Shown here piece after piece: positions 1 to 8,325 of a stretch of DNA of 64,000 nt; position 1 is the stretch's first letter; each line of letters starts with the position of its first letter. Below the pieces are notes generated by a model, which worked only from the letters and a program-made list of their open reading frames with translations, was not told where the DNA came from and did not search any database. Source of the DNA: an uncultured Bacteroidota bacterium. Lineage in GTDB: Bacteria > Bacteroidota > Bacteroidia > Bacteroidales > P3. The stretch lies in NCBI GenBank assembly GCA_902777005.1, contig CACYSB010000010.1, forward strand, positions 149,106 to 213,105, read 5' to 3'. A program made the translations under genes and the position numbers.

Positions 1-38
1 GGATTCCATGGACATTTTTCTGTCCTCAGGCAGTTTGC

Positions 39-67
39 ACCAAAGAAGGTTTAGGCTATTCTTTGGT
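39..67 (-). terminator. possible hairpin after the first BspA-like gene
   Basis: Nine-base arms ACCAAAGAA (39-47) and TTCTTTGGT (59-67) enclose an 11-base loop and abut the stop codon of the gene at 67-3366. No T tract follows on the minus strand, so this is at best a weak or factor-assisted 3' end. Confidence 0.35.
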
Positions 68-3000
68 TATCTAATCACTACCACTTTTCGGGCGGGGTGG
101 TTGCCGATTTTGACAATATAAACTCCTGTAGTGGTTACGGGGATTGCAACTTGTTCTGTGGCTCTAGGTAAAGATGCGATTGTTCTGCCGTCAATGGTAT
201 AGATGGATACATCTTGACCAAAAGCTTTGTCAATGTGGATTTGATAGTCTTTGGCATACATGATAATTTCAGGATTGTTGATATTCACAATCCCTACATT
301 AGCCTCGAAATAAGCCACAAATGTAGCATCCTGTGTAACGAGATAAGAACGGGGATTATCGGTCACATTGTCTTGCCACCTTACAAAATGATAGCCAGGA
401 TAGGCTACGGCTGTCAGAACCGCAGTTTCGCCTGTGGCGTATGGACCGCCACCTGTGACAGTACCCATCACACTGTTATCACTCGTCGCCTCAACATGGT
501 ATACCGTACCCTCTTCCATAAACACCGCCTCTAACGTCATGTCGTTGGTTACAGCGAAAGTGTAGGGATTGTATTCCGCACCGTTGCTCCATCGGACAAA
601 CTGATAGCCGCTGTAAGGTGTCGCCGACACGGTAATAGGCTGACCATATTCAGCGTAGCCGCCACCAGTCACACTGCCGCGTGTCACCTCGTTGGGGATG
701 ACATTAACATAGTAGGTGTCAATGGCGAAATCGGCCGTCAGCACCATATCATTAGTTACTACCAAATTATAAGGATTCTCGTGGATACTTGTCTCATATC
801 CGTAATAATTGGTAGTACGCCAGCGCATAAAATGGTAGTGGTCAATAGGAACCGCCATCAATGTGGCAGTGTCGCCATAGAGGTAGGTTCCACTACCATT
901 GGTGCTTCCCATTGTCTCATTGCTACTACTAAGAGTAATAGTGTAGCTGTTGCGTGCAAAGATGGCTGTCACCGTAGTATCGCTTGTGACATGGATAGTG
1001 CGAGGATTGTCGGTATTGCCGTCGATCCAATGTTCAAAATGGTAGCCGTAATCGTTAGTTGCACTAATGGTTGCTGTCGAGTCGACACAACTGATTTCGC
1101 TTGTCGCATAGGCTTGTCCGCCCTCGGATGCCAGTACATTCAATACGAACTCCACTGTAGGCTCAAATAAATTGTTTCTATACTGATACCACATATTATA
1201 GTATACACTATATGTTCCGCAAGGAATATATATCAATGGGTTAGAAGATAGTGCACTGCTACCGAGACTTGGAGGTGTTACTGGTTCTGCTACTACCATC
1301 GCAAGAGGACAACCATAAAAAGCGTAATTTCCTATTGAAGTGCACGACGAAGGAATGTCAACCGAGGTGATTCCTGCCGAGCGGAAGGCGTTTTGTCCGA
1401 TGGTTTGTATGGAATTGGGTAAAGAAACGGATGATAGCCCACTGCAACCATTGAACATGTTATCGGTAATTGAGGTTACATTGCTGCCAAATGTTACATT
1501 GGTAAGTGATGTGCAGCCCTGAAAAGAGCATCCTGCCGTGGTGTTATAGTTCAACGAGGTAAGCCCCGTGCAGCCCGCAAAGGCATTGCTGCCAATGAAT
1601 GTGATATTGCTTCCTAAAATCAGACTGGTCAGTCCTGTGCAATTATAGAAGGCGTTGCTGCCAATGGTGGTTATATTGTTCCCTAATGTCAGATTAGCCA
1701 AGCCGGTACACCCGTTGAACATGTTGTTGTATATTGTTGTCACATTACTTCCCAGCGTTACGTTGGTGAGTGAATAGCAGTTCTGGAACGAATATTCGAC
1801 ACTGGAGTTGTAATTCAATGTGGTTAGTCCTGTGCATCCAGCAAAGGCATTGCTGCCAATGGATGTAATATTACTTCCAAGTGTTAGACTAGTTAGCCCG
1901 GAGCAACCATAGAAGGCATTGCTGCCAATGGATGTGATGTTGCTTCCTAATGTCAGGTTAGTTAAACTGGAGCATCCGTAGAACATGTTGTTGCCTATAG
2001 TTGTCACATTGCTTCCCAGCGTTACACTGGTGAGCGATGTGCAGCCTGGAAATAAACACTCGGCATTGGTGTTGAAGTTCAATGAAGTTAATCCTGTGCA
2101 CCCTACAAAAGCATCGTTCCCAATAGATGATATATTGCTTCCTATAGTAAGACTATCAATGGCAGTACAGTTTTGGAAAGCATTGGCACTGATTGTCGTC
2201 ACCGAAGGAGGAATGTTGGCGGATGAAATACGGGGGTGTGCCCTCAACAACGTAGTCATCGTGTTGTCGCTATAAAGGATGCTGTCTTGTATAAAACCAT
2301 TTACAGCATAGGCTCCCCATGTAGCTCCAGTTGCTGACCCATTGTACACCACATTGAATACTCCGCCAAATGCACTAGACTCTATTGAAAGGACGGAATT
2401 AGGCACTGTAACGCTGAATATATTGGTACAACCTGAAAAAGCGTTGGATTGTATGTAAGCCACAGTGTTGGGTATAGTTACATTCTCCAAACTTGTGCAG
2501 TTTTGGCACATGCCATTTGAAATAGAGGATAATGCATTTGGCAGAACAAGATTTTGCAAACTGATACATCCACTAAAAGCTGATTGTCCAATACTTGTTA
2601 CCGAGTTAGGAATACTAATTTGTGACAAGTTTGAGCATCCAAAAAATGCGCTGTTTCCTATACTTGTGACGCCATTCTGTATCGTAACAGTGTTGAGCCC
2701 AGTGCAACCATAGAAAGATTCCTCTCCTATAGAGGCAATATCTCCAGGAATAATTATACTAGTCAACGCCGTGCAATATTGGAATTGAGCCACCCCGATA
2801 TTCGCATTTGCCGACAAAGTTACACCTTGCAAGCTTGAGCAATACCCAAAAGCATAACTTCCAATATAAGTAACAGTATTGGGAATTGTTAAGGACAAGA
2901 GACTCGAACAACCTTGAAAAGCATAATTTTCAATAGTTGTTAGATTAGATCCCAATGAAATTGAGGTTAATCCAGTACATCCTCTAAAAGACTCGGACCC

Positions 3001-3366
3001 TATTTCCGTAATAGAGGAAGGTAGAATTAAACTTGTCAGTCCTGTTAACCCCCAGAACCCCAAAGTTGTATAATATCCAGTGTGGTTACCATACATGTCA
3101 GTGTAAATATAAGATAAACTTCCCTTTCTTGCAATAAATGTAACTGGATAATTAACTCCACCATAAGACACCGAATCTGGAATAATAAGGGTACCACTAT
3201 ACGATTGCCCAGAGACTTGACCTACCCCCACTTCTCCGTTATGTCCTATTACGTCATAGTAACACATTATGGTATGCCCAGACGGCGTGGTTACTGTAAA
3301 CGTAGATGCTCCCATTGCATAATTTGCGAGTAGCATTGTTACAAGAACAAATAATGTTTTCTTCAT
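67..3366 (-). CDS. BspA-like leucine-rich-repeat surface protein with T9SS C-terminal domain
   Basis: 1099 residues. A signal peptide (MKKTLFVLVTMLLANYAMG) is followed by a short N-terminal domain. About two dozen LRR_5/BspA-type repeats of roughly 23 residues follow (pattern LTSLTLGSNITSIGSNAFYGC) to about residue 700. Then come four InlB-B-like repeats of about 80 residues (YHFEHWIDGNTDNPRT pattern), and a C-terminal domain ending in TTGVYIVKIGNHPARKVVVIR-like residues. That ending matches T9SS type A sorting domains, so the protein is probably exported through the outer membrane and anchored or released at the surface. The middle holds a higher-order repeat of four LRRs (264 bp). BspA family members are known as adhesins, but the ligand cannot be read from sequence. 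The gene has its own promoter (3658-3665) and a roughly 300-nt structured leader. Confidence is high for the family and low for the precise function. Confidence 0.9.
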   Translation of the reverse strand: MKKTLFVLVTMLLANYAMGASTFTVTTPSGHTIMCYYDVIGHNGEVGVGQVSGQSYSGTLIIPDSVSYGGVNYPVTFIARKGSLSYIYTDMYGNHTGYYTTLGFWGLTGLTSLILPSSITEIGSESFRGCTGLTSISLGSNLTTIENYAFQGCSSLLSLTIPNTVTYIGSYAFGYCSSLQGVTLSANANIGVAQFQYCTALTSIIIPGDIASIGEESFYGCTGLNTVTIQNGVTSIGNSAFFGCSNLSQISIPNSVTSIGQSAFSGCISLQNLVLPNALSSISNGMCQNCTSLENVTIPNTVAYIQSNAFSGCTNIFSVTVPNSVLSIESSAFGGVFNVVYNGSATGATWGAYAVNGFIQDSILYSDNTMTTLLRAHPRISSANIPPSVTTISANAFQNCTAIDSLTIGSNISSIGNDAFVGCTGLTSLNFNTNAECLFPGCTSLTSVTLGSNVTTIGNNMFYGCSSLTNLTLGSNITSIGSNAFYGCSGLTSLTLGSNITSIGSNAFAGCTGLTTLNYNSSVEYSFQNCYSLTNVTLGSNVTTIYNNMFNGCTGLANLTLGNNITTIGSNAFYNCTGLTSLILGSNITFIGSNAFAGCTGLTSLNYNTTAGCSFQGCTSLTNVTFGSNVTSITDNMFNGCSGLSSVSLPNSIQTIGQNAFRSAGITSVDIPSSCTSIGNYAFYGCPLAMVVAEPVTPPSLGSSALSSNPLIYIPCGTYSVYYNMWYQYRNNLFEPTVEFVLNVLASEGGQAYATSEISCVDSTATISATNDYGYHFEHWIDGNTDNPRTIHVTSDTTVTAIFARNSYTITLSSSNETMGSTNGSGTYLYGDTATLMAVPIDHYHFMRWRTTNYYGYETSIHENPYNLVVTNDMVLTADFAIDTYYVNVIPNEVTRGSVTGGGYAEYGQPITVSATPYSGYQFVRWSNGAEYNPYTFAVTNDMTLEAVFMEEGTVYHVEATSDNSVMGTVTGGGPYATGETAVLTAVAYPGYHFVRWQDNVTDNPRSYLVTQDATFVAYFEANVGIVNINNPEIIMYAKDYQIHIDKAFGQDVSIYTIDGRTIASLPRATEQVAIPVTTTGVYIVKIGNHPARKVVVIR

Positions 3367-3439
3367 TTTCAGTTTCCTTTCTTTGCACTGGCACGGTGCG
3401 AGTTAATAATACGAAGAAAGTGGAGCCAATCCATTTTGT

Positions 3440-3610
3440 CTCTATCTTCTCGTGTAAGGGCCTAGACTTCCCTGCAAAGTGAATATAAAGGTATTCTGAA
3501 TTGCTTCACAAAGGATACAATAATCCAATGGAAGCATCTCGTGACTCCTTTATTCCTAACTTTGCAGATGATGCGTAAATTGTCTAGGTTTACACGATCG
3601 GAATAAGGCG
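3440..3610 (-). ncRNA. structured 5' leader of the BspA-like gene
   Basis: The untranslated leader between the promoter at 3658-3665 and the ATG at 3366 contains a long-range stem. TCGTGTAA/TTACACGA pairs 3450-3457 with 3590-3597, and CCTAGAC/GTCTAGG pairs 3461-3467 with 3582-3588, closing about 110 nt of internal RNA. A second hairpin (GCAAACGG...CCGTTTGC, about 3629-3652) lies near the transcript start. Fifteen nearly continuous pairs over this distance are unlikely by chance in non-coding DNA, so a cis-regulatory RNA is plausible. I do not recognise a known riboswitch class. Confidence 0.5.
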
Positions 3611-3657
3611 AAAATGCGCTTTCTTTCGGCAAACGGATTTCTCCCCGTTTGCGACTG

Positions 3658-3665
3658 CAAAATTA
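3658..3665 (-). promoter_or_regulatory. Bacteroidota-type promoter for the BspA-like gene
   Basis: The minus strand reads TAATTTTG, with TTTG at 3685-3688 giving a 19-base spacer. This fits the TTTG / TAnnTTTG consensus. It predicts a leader of about 285 nt. Confidence 0.6.
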
Positions 3666-3832
3666 CGAATTATTTTTATTCAGCCAAAATTATTTTTAGG
3701 AGACAATATTTTGAGGTAAAGTAAATGCATATTAAAAGTATTTTTCCTATGGTTTGTAGAAAAATGCAAATACGAGTGCATTATTGCGTTAACGTGTAAA
3801 TGTTTTAGTAAACAAGGTGAAAGGTGGGCGGG

Positions 3833-3961
3833 CTATATGCTTTGTATATTTTTTGTATATGCTCGTGTATATGTTTTGTATATGCTTTCTATATGCTTTT
3901 GTATATGTTTTGTATATGCTAAGTATATGGTAAGTATATGCTAAGTATATGGTAAGAATAC
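3833..3961. repeat. AT-rich 11-bp tandem repeat array
   Basis: About a dozen imperfect copies of an 11-base unit (GTATATGCTAA/TTT type). The last four alternate almost exactly between TATATGCTAAG and TATATGGTAAG. It is intergenic, downstream of the nitroreductase terminator. No ORF is visible in it. Confidence 0.75.
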
Positions 3962-4028
3962 GTTAACTCGTTAATTTGTTAATTCGTTAATGTGTAAATG
4001 CGTTAATTTGTTAATGCGTTAATGTGTT
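3962..4028. repeat. 8-bp tandem repeat array (GTTAATNN)
   Basis: Eight or so copies of an octamer GTTAATKY (GTTAATTT, GTTAATTC, GTTAATGT, GTAAATGC and so on). They follow the 11-bp array directly, so two short tandem repeats of different period are fused in one non-coding stretch. Confidence 0.75.
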
Positions 4029-4087
4029 ATAAAATCTGGGGAACACAAATGCAAAATAGTAGTTTATGAGGGCGGGAACTGGAGAAA

Positions 4088-4122
4088 AGAATCCCCTGCT
4101 GGCGGAACCGGCAGGGGATTCT
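4088..4122 (-). terminator. Rho-independent terminator after the nitroreductase gene
   Basis: Perfect 12-base arms AGAATCCCCTGC (4088-4099) and GCAGGGGATTCT (4111-4122) are followed on the minus strand by TTTTCTCC. It lies just past the stop codon at 4144 and closes the lipoprotein-nitroreductase unit. Confidence 0.85.
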
Positions 4123-4143
4123 TTGTTTCTGTAATAAACGGTG

Positions 4144-4701
4144 CTACTCCGCCCAGCGGACGTAGTCGGCTTTGCGGGGCAGGGGAGTGGCGGCGGGTTT
4201 GGCTGGGAGGCCGAGGACGAGGTGGTCGATGCCTTCGTAGTCGCCTTCGATGCCGAGGTCGCGCAGTATCTGCCGGCCTTCATCGCTGTAGAACTCCTCC
4301 TTGGCTCGGTGTATCCAGCAGGAGGCGAGGCCCACGGCTTCGGCGGCATTGGCCAGGTTGGTCATCACAGCGCAGCCGTCGTAGAGGTAGGTCGGCACCT
4401 TGCGGTCGGCGAGCACCACGAGTACCACAGGCGCACCGTAGAAGGGGTCGAAACCATCCAGCGGTTTCTCGCCACGCTGCACCTTGAGCTCGTTCCAAAT
4501 GCGAGCGTTCATGGCCGACAGGCGGTCGCGCAGCTCGCGGTTGGTGACGGCCACAATCAGCGGGCTCTGTTTGCCGTGGCCCGTGGGAGCCCAGGTGCCG
4601 GCCTCGCAGACGCGGGCTATAAGCTCTTTGGCCGGCATATCAGGCAAAAAAGCACGGCAACTGCGCCGTGCTTTCATGTTGTCAAGTGCACCTTGGTTCA
4701 T
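4144..4701 (-). CDS. nitroreductase family protein
   Basis: About 185 residues. It resembles small FMN-dependent NAD(P)H nitroreductases: an N-terminal RRSCRAF motif, then EAGTWAPTGHGKQSPLIV, and a C-terminal GLASCWIHRAKEE/LVLGLPAKP segment. Such proteins bind FMN as dimers and reduce nitro compounds, quinones or flavins; the substrate here is unknown. The start at 4701 overlaps the TGA of the upstream lipoprotein in an ATGA arrangement, which suggests translational coupling. An internal ATG at 4677 (MKARRSC) is an alternative start. A much longer open frame extends upstream to 5460 but runs through the lipoprotein and nrdG in the wrong frame and was discarded. Confidence 0.85.
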   Translation of the reverse strand: MNQGALDNMKARRSCRAFLPDMPAKELIARVCEAGTWAPTGHGKQSPLIVAVTNRELRDRLSAMNARIWNELKVQRGEKPLDGFDPFYGAPVVLVVLADRKVPTYLYDGCAVMTNLANAAEAVGLASCWIHRAKEEFYSDEGRQILRDLGIEGDYEGIDHLVLGLPAKPAATPLPRKADYVRWAE

Positions 4702-5141
4702 TGGTTGACGACTTTCAGGAGGTTCGCAATGGCAATGGCTGTCGATGCTGTCTGTGCAATGTTCTGGCTGTTGATGTTTGACAGGCCCGAAGTGGCAAGC
4801 AGTCTGTCGACAAAAGCGGTGGCGTTGGCGCTGGTGATGAGGCCTGCCGAGGAGGCGATGAGGCCGGCGGTGAAAGCCTTGCGGTAGTCGGCGTTGTCCT
4901 TGTTCTGCTTCAGGTTGGCATAGCTGGTGGCCAGCGCGAGGGCATTGTTGAGGTTGGTGGGGTTGCTGAGGTCCACATTGCCGGTGTTGCGGTAGGAACC
5001 GTAGAGGCCTTGCACGGCGGCGCCGCAGGTCTGGCCCGAAGCCTTGGCCACGGTGTTGCTGCTTGCAGCGGCGTTGAAGAGGCTGCACGACGTCAGTGCC
5101 AGAGTGGCAAAGCATACCAAAAGAACACTTAATCTTTTCAT
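4698..5141 (-). CDS. small putative lipoprotein
   Basis: 147 residues starting MKRLSVLLVCFATLALTSC, a lipoprotein signal peptide with a clear lipobox (LTSC). The mature part is Ala/Ser/Asn/Leu-rich and predicted mostly helical (ALATSYANLKQNKDNADYRK). No catalytic motif is visible and I recognise only a resemblance to small uncharacterised exported Bacteroidota proteins. An ATG two codons earlier (5147) is possible. It is the first gene after a promoter at 5184-5191 and overlaps the nitroreductase start by 4 bp. The function is unknown. Confidence 0.75.
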   Translation of the reverse strand: MKRLSVLLVCFATLALTSCSLFNAAASSNTVAKASGQTCGAAVQGLYGSYRNTGNVDLSNPTNLNNALALATSYANLKQNKDNADYRKAFTAGLIASSAGLITSANATAFVDRLLATSGLSNINSQNIAQTASTAIAIANLLKVVNQ

Positions 5142-5183
5142 AATCATTGCTTATTTGTTGTTTTTGTTTCTGATTGTTGACTG

Positions 5184-5191
5184 CAAATATA
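5184..5191 (-). promoter_or_regulatory. promoter for the lipoprotein-nitroreductase unit
   Basis: The minus strand reads TATATTTG just after the nrdG stop codon and about 43 bases before the lipoprotein start. The upstream TTTG element is poor (GTTG). Confidence 0.5.
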
Positions 5192-5206
5192 CAACTTTTT
5201 TTTATA

Positions 5207-5689
5207 TCAACGCCAGAAACGTGATGTGATGTCGTGCAGGGTGCCCTCCACCACGCGGTAGAGGCGCTGGTTGGTGCGGCGGCTCTTGAGCGGACCGAGG
5301 TGGGCCAGATATGGGCCAAGCTTGAGGTAGTCGAGGTTTGAGAGGCTGACCTGGGGTGAGGGTAGGGTACGTCCGCTCCACCAGGCGGTGTGGAGGCCCG
5401 GATGGCGCTTGCGCACCCCTGCCAGCAGGCTGTCCACCTCGGCTGGTGCAGCGTCGCCACCGAGCAACGCCAGACAACTCACGCGTCCGCTGTGCTTGCC
5501 AAGCAGTCCCTCGATGGCATCGCCGTCGAGCGGCTCGCCGCTGTCGTTCCAGAGGTATTTACTGTGGCACCCCGGGCAGCGGCAGGGACACCCGCTGAGG
5601 TTGACGGCCAGCGTCACCTCGTCGGGAATCTCCTGGAACACTATGTTGCTGTCGATGTATTTCAGCATATCTATCATGAGCCGTTTCAT
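5207..5689 (-). CDS. nrdG: anaerobic ribonucleoside-triphosphate reductase activating protein
   Basis: About 160 residues. This radical-SAM activase generates the glycyl radical on NrdD using S-adenosylmethionine and a [4Fe-4S] cluster. The cluster motif C-x3-C-x2-C is C34, C38 and C41 within SGCPCRCPGCHS. The sequence VFQEIPDEVTLAVNLSGC matches the NrdG subtype common in Bacteroidota. It lies 16 bases downstream of nrdD on the same strand, as expected for the activase. The start is uncertain: the first ATG (5689) sits inside a perfect palindrome (5678-5699), and later ATGs at 5677 and 5668 (MLKYIDS) may be the true start. Confidence 0.9.
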   Translation of the reverse strand: MKRLMIDMLKYIDSNIVFQEIPDEVTLAVNLSGCPCRCPGCHSKYLWNDSGEPLDGDAIEGLLGKHSGRVSCLALLGGDAAPAEVDSLLAGVRKRHPGLHTAWWSGRTLPSPQVSLSNLDYLKLGPYLAHLGPLKSRRTNQRLYRVVEGTLHDITSRFWR

Positions 5690-5699
5690 GAAACGGCTC
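5678..5699. repeat. 22-bp palindrome at the nrdD-nrdG junction
   Basis: A perfect palindrome centred on GTTTCATGAAAC, with outer arms GAGCC/GGCTC. It fills the nrdD-nrdG gap and covers the first possible nrdG start. A close relative (same core and same GTAGAG flank) lies within priA at 29404-29427. Confidence 0.8.
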
Positions 5700-5705
5700 T
5701 ACAGC

Positions 5706-7796
5706 TTACATGGTTGCGTAATATCTTCTCGAAGCCTCCTCCTGGCGCGGTTTGCTGAAGTTGGATACGCGGCGCAGGTATCCGATAACACGAGTCAGAT
5801 AATCAACGTTTTGTGAGTGACACTTCGGGCATTCCTTTAAGTAGCGCTTATCGATGTGGCCGCAATCGTTGCAGATGGTGTTCGGTATGTTGAAGGTGAA
5901 ATAGTTGCAGCCTTCCTTGGCGGCCACCTCGAGCAGCTGGCGGTACTGCTGCTGCGTGAGGTGCTCCTCGAGGTTGCAGTGCAGTGCCGAGCCACCGGTG
6001 AGGTGCTCGATGTAGGGGGCGCCGTGCAGGCGGAACTTGTCGAGCACCGTGAGCGTGGTGTCCTCGACGATGTAGAAGTAGCTGTTGTAGCAGTCGCGCG
6101 GCACGAAGTAGCCGTCCTCGCGGTCCCACTTGGCGTGCTTCACGCCCACATTCTCGGCGGGAATCATCTCGCAGTTGAACATCACATCCTTGGTGCGGTA
6201 TTCCTTGTTCTTCTTCTCCACCAGGCCGAGCACCGTCTGCACGAACTCGCGGTACTGCGGGTTGTCGTTGATGGGAATGCCCATGAACTCGGCGGCCTCT
6301 ACGAGACCGTTGACGCCGATGGTGAGGTACTGGCGGGCGATGTTGATGTATCCTGCGTCGAAGAGCGGCAGCATGCCGTGGGCCTGCAGGTCTTTGAGGT
6401 TCTCGTTGTAGGCCAGCTGCACCTTGTGGCAGAGGTCTATGATGTCGGTGAGGAACTCACGGTAGTCCTTGCCGTTGTTGACGGCGTACTGTATGCAGCG
6501 GTTGAGGTTGATGGTAAGGACGCTCTTGCTGCCGGTGCTCACGCCGCCGGCGCCGAGGGTGTAGCTGAAGCCGTTGTCGGTAATCTCGTTGCGGAGGCGG
6601 CAGCAGCTCGACAGCGAGTCGGCGTTGTCGCTGATATAGGTGAAGAACGAGTGGCCTTCGGCATACATCTCGGCCGTGAAGTTGGCCATATCCTCGTCCA
6701 CAAACTTGCCGTCCTTGTCGTACAGCAGCGCCATGGTCTCGACGGGGAAGGTGAGCACCGCCTTGGTGCGCTCGGCGTTGAACCAGCGCATGAAGCGCTT
6801 CTGCAGCCAGCAGAGGCCTTCCCAGTCGGGCTCGCTGCCGTCGGGGAAGCGGAACTCGCCAAAGAGCGACTCGAAGTAAGGCTTGTCGTAGTAGGCTATG
6901 TTCCAGAACACCGACTGGTAGTTGCGGGCGCCGGTGGGCTGGTTGAGGCTGTAGGCGATCTGCTCGAAGCAGTCGGTGATGACCTTGTCCATGGTCTTCT
7001 GCTTGAGGCTGAGGTCCACCACGCGGTCGGGCTCTTTCCAGTAGTCCTTGCCGTAATCCTTCTGGATGAAGTAGTTGAGGTACATGAGGAACTCCGGAGT
7101 GGCGCAGGCGCCGCTGAGCATGGAGGAGACCATGAAGACCATGTTGATGAAACCGCCGCAGAACGACTTGAGGTTGGTGGGGGCCGTGCTGTTGCCGCCG
7201 ATGCTGGCGGTGCCGCCCAGAAGCCACGGGTACATGGTGATGGAGGCGCAGTAGTTGGCCAGCGAGGTTTCGTCGTTCTTATATATAAAATGGTGAGTGA
7301 GCAGGTCTATGTAGCGGTTGGCCAGCTCCTTGCCGTACATCTGCTTGATACGGTCGGTGAGCAGACGGCGGTTGAGGCGTATGAAGTTGCTCTTGGGGAG
7401 CTCGCCTATGAGGGTGGCGATGTTCTTGTGCTCGACGTTGGCGTTGGCGTCGTACTTGCTGCCGGTGGCGGCGTTGGCGGCGTCGACATAGTCGGCCAGG
7501 AACTTGAGCTTCTCCAGCGTCTCGCGGTCCTCGGTGTGTTGCTGGCGGTAGAGCATGAAACTCTTGGCCACCTTGTAGTAGCCCTCCTTCATCAGTGCCA
7601 CCTCCACCTGGTTCTGTATCTCCTCGACGGTGATGCCGTTGTGGATGTCGAGGTGCGACAGTATCTTGGACAGGCAGCCCAAGTCCACGGGCTCTTTGAC
7701 CGATTCGAACGCCTTGACGATGGCGTTCATGATTTTGTCAAGCGAGAAGCGTTCGGTTACACCCTCACGCTTCGTAATCGATAACGTGTTCTCCAT
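5706..7796 (-). CDS. nrdD: anaerobic (class III) ribonucleoside-triphosphate reductase
   Basis: 696 residues, close to the usual 700-780. It reduces ribonucleoside triphosphates to deoxyribonucleotides without oxygen using a glycyl radical. Visible features are an N-terminal ATP-cone (about residues 1-95, starting LSITKREGVTERFSLDKI), the catalytic barrel, a zinc site C-x2-C...C-x2-C near the C-terminus (CNDCGH and CPKCHS), and the glycyl-radical loop RVIGYLRRVSNF with Gly about 672. It is followed by nrdG. A cobalamin riboswitch in the leader implies repression when B12 is plentiful, which would make sense if a B12-dependent class II reductase exists elsewhere. That enzyme is not in this window. 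Confidence 0.97.
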   Translation of the reverse strand: MENTLSITKREGVTERFSLDKIMNAIVKAFESVKEPVDLGCLSKILSHLDIHNGITVEEIQNQVEVALMKEGYYKVAKSFMLYRQQHTEDRETLEKLKFLADYVDAANAATGSKYDANANVEHKNIATLIGELPKSNFIRLNRRLLTDRIKQMYGKELANRYIDLLTHHFIYKNDETSLANYCASITMYPWLLGGTASIGGNSTAPTNLKSFCGGFINMVFMVSSMLSGACATPEFLMYLNYFIQKDYGKDYWKEPDRVVDLSLKQKTMDKVITDCFEQIAYSLNQPTGARNYQSVFWNIAYYDKPYFESLFGEFRFPDGSEPDWEGLCWLQKRFMRWFNAERTKAVLTFPVETMALLYDKDGKFVDEDMANFTAEMYAEGHSFFTYISDNADSLSSCCRLRNEITDNGFSYTLGAGGVSTGSKSVLTINLNRCIQYAVNNGKDYREFLTDIIDLCHKVQLAYNENLKDLQAHGMLPLFDAGYINIARQYLTIGVNGLVEAAEFMGIPINDNPQYREFVQTVLGLVEKKNKEYRTKDVMFNCEMIPAENVGVKHAKWDREDGYFVPRDCYNSYFYIVEDTTLTVLDKFRLHGAPYIEHLTGGSALHCNLEEHLTQQQYRQLLEVAAKEGCNYFTFNIPNTICNDCGHIDKRYLKECPKCHSQNVDYLTRVIGYLRRVSNFSKPRQEEASRRYYATM

Positions 7797-7825
7797 GTTG
7801 TTTGTTTTCGCGTTTTGTTATACGG

Positions 7826-7992
7826 CCGTGGCAGGTCTCCTGGCTCAGTCCGCCGCAGGCGCGCCTTCTCAGGGCTCTGTCTGCCCCAATGGCATCATGC
7901 ACCCGTTTTCCCGGAACATTACAGTTGCGCGTCAGCCCGTGATTTTCACACGGTTCCCTATTGTCCACCTATGGTGGGCCATAGCCTTTTTC
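7826..7992 (-). promoter_or_regulatory. adenosylcobalamin (B12) riboswitch upstream of nrdDG
   Basis: The minus strand carries the conserved elements in order: GGGAACCGTGTGAAAATCAC, then GGGCTGACGCGCAACTGTAA, and finally the B12 box AGCCAGGAGACCTGCC (about 7831-7846). The box ends some 30 bases before the nrdD start, an arrangement suited to masking translation initiation. The leader starts just after the promoter at 7999-8006. The match to the family core is extensive, so the identification is firm. Repression of nrdDG by B12 is inferred from the behaviour of the family. Confidence 0.93.
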
Positions 7993-7998
7993 CAGGTG

Positions 7999-8006
7999 CA
8001 AAATTA
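7999..8006 (-). promoter_or_regulatory. promoter for nrdDG and its riboswitch
   Basis: TAATTTTG on the minus strand, with TTTG at 8027-8030 (20-base spacer). Predicted transcription starts within a few bases of the 5' edge of the riboswitch. Confidence 0.65.
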
Positions 8007-8119
8007 CAACCTTTCAAGAAACCCCACAAATAAAGTTGTACACATTCCGTGTTGAAAACCATGCCCGTCCCTTACCCCTTCGGTGAAGTAAAAATTTTAT
8101 GCCGAAGCTGCCCCGAGGC

Positions 8120-8252
8120 CTCTCCGTATCCCCTCCGACGTCGCTCCGTCTGTTCTACGGTTGTTTACCGGTTGTTCTACAATTTAAAAGCGTTAAACAA
8201 CCGGTGAACAACCGTTGATGTGATGGTGAGAGTACGGGGCGGACAGGGAGTG
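8120..8252. repeat. intergenic hairpin repeat family, copy 1
   Basis: A diverged, extended copy of the six-member family. Left arm TCTCCGTATCCCCTCCGAC (8120-8138). The centre carries inverted GTTTACCGGTTGTT and AACAACCGGTGAAC blocks, and the right end has GAGTACGGGGCGGAC. It lies between the divergent nrdD and pruA promoters. Between 8007 and 8119 I see nothing else recognisable. Confidence 0.6.
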
Positions 8253-8325
8253 GGGGAGGTTTGCGTGCGGTTGAATATTTGTTGAAAACAATATAAAATA
8301 ATTTGCATTTGTTTTGGGAATTTTG

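Noticed and set aside
4702..5460. N-terminal extension of the nitroreductase frame
   Set aside because: It overlaps the lipoprotein and nrdG genes out of frame and has no similarity. The ATGA coupling fixes the start at 4701.
5856..7784. 642-residue open frame on the plus strand
   Set aside because: It lies wholly antisense to nrdD. Its Val/Ala/Leu-rich composition is the mirror of GC-biased codons and no motif is present.
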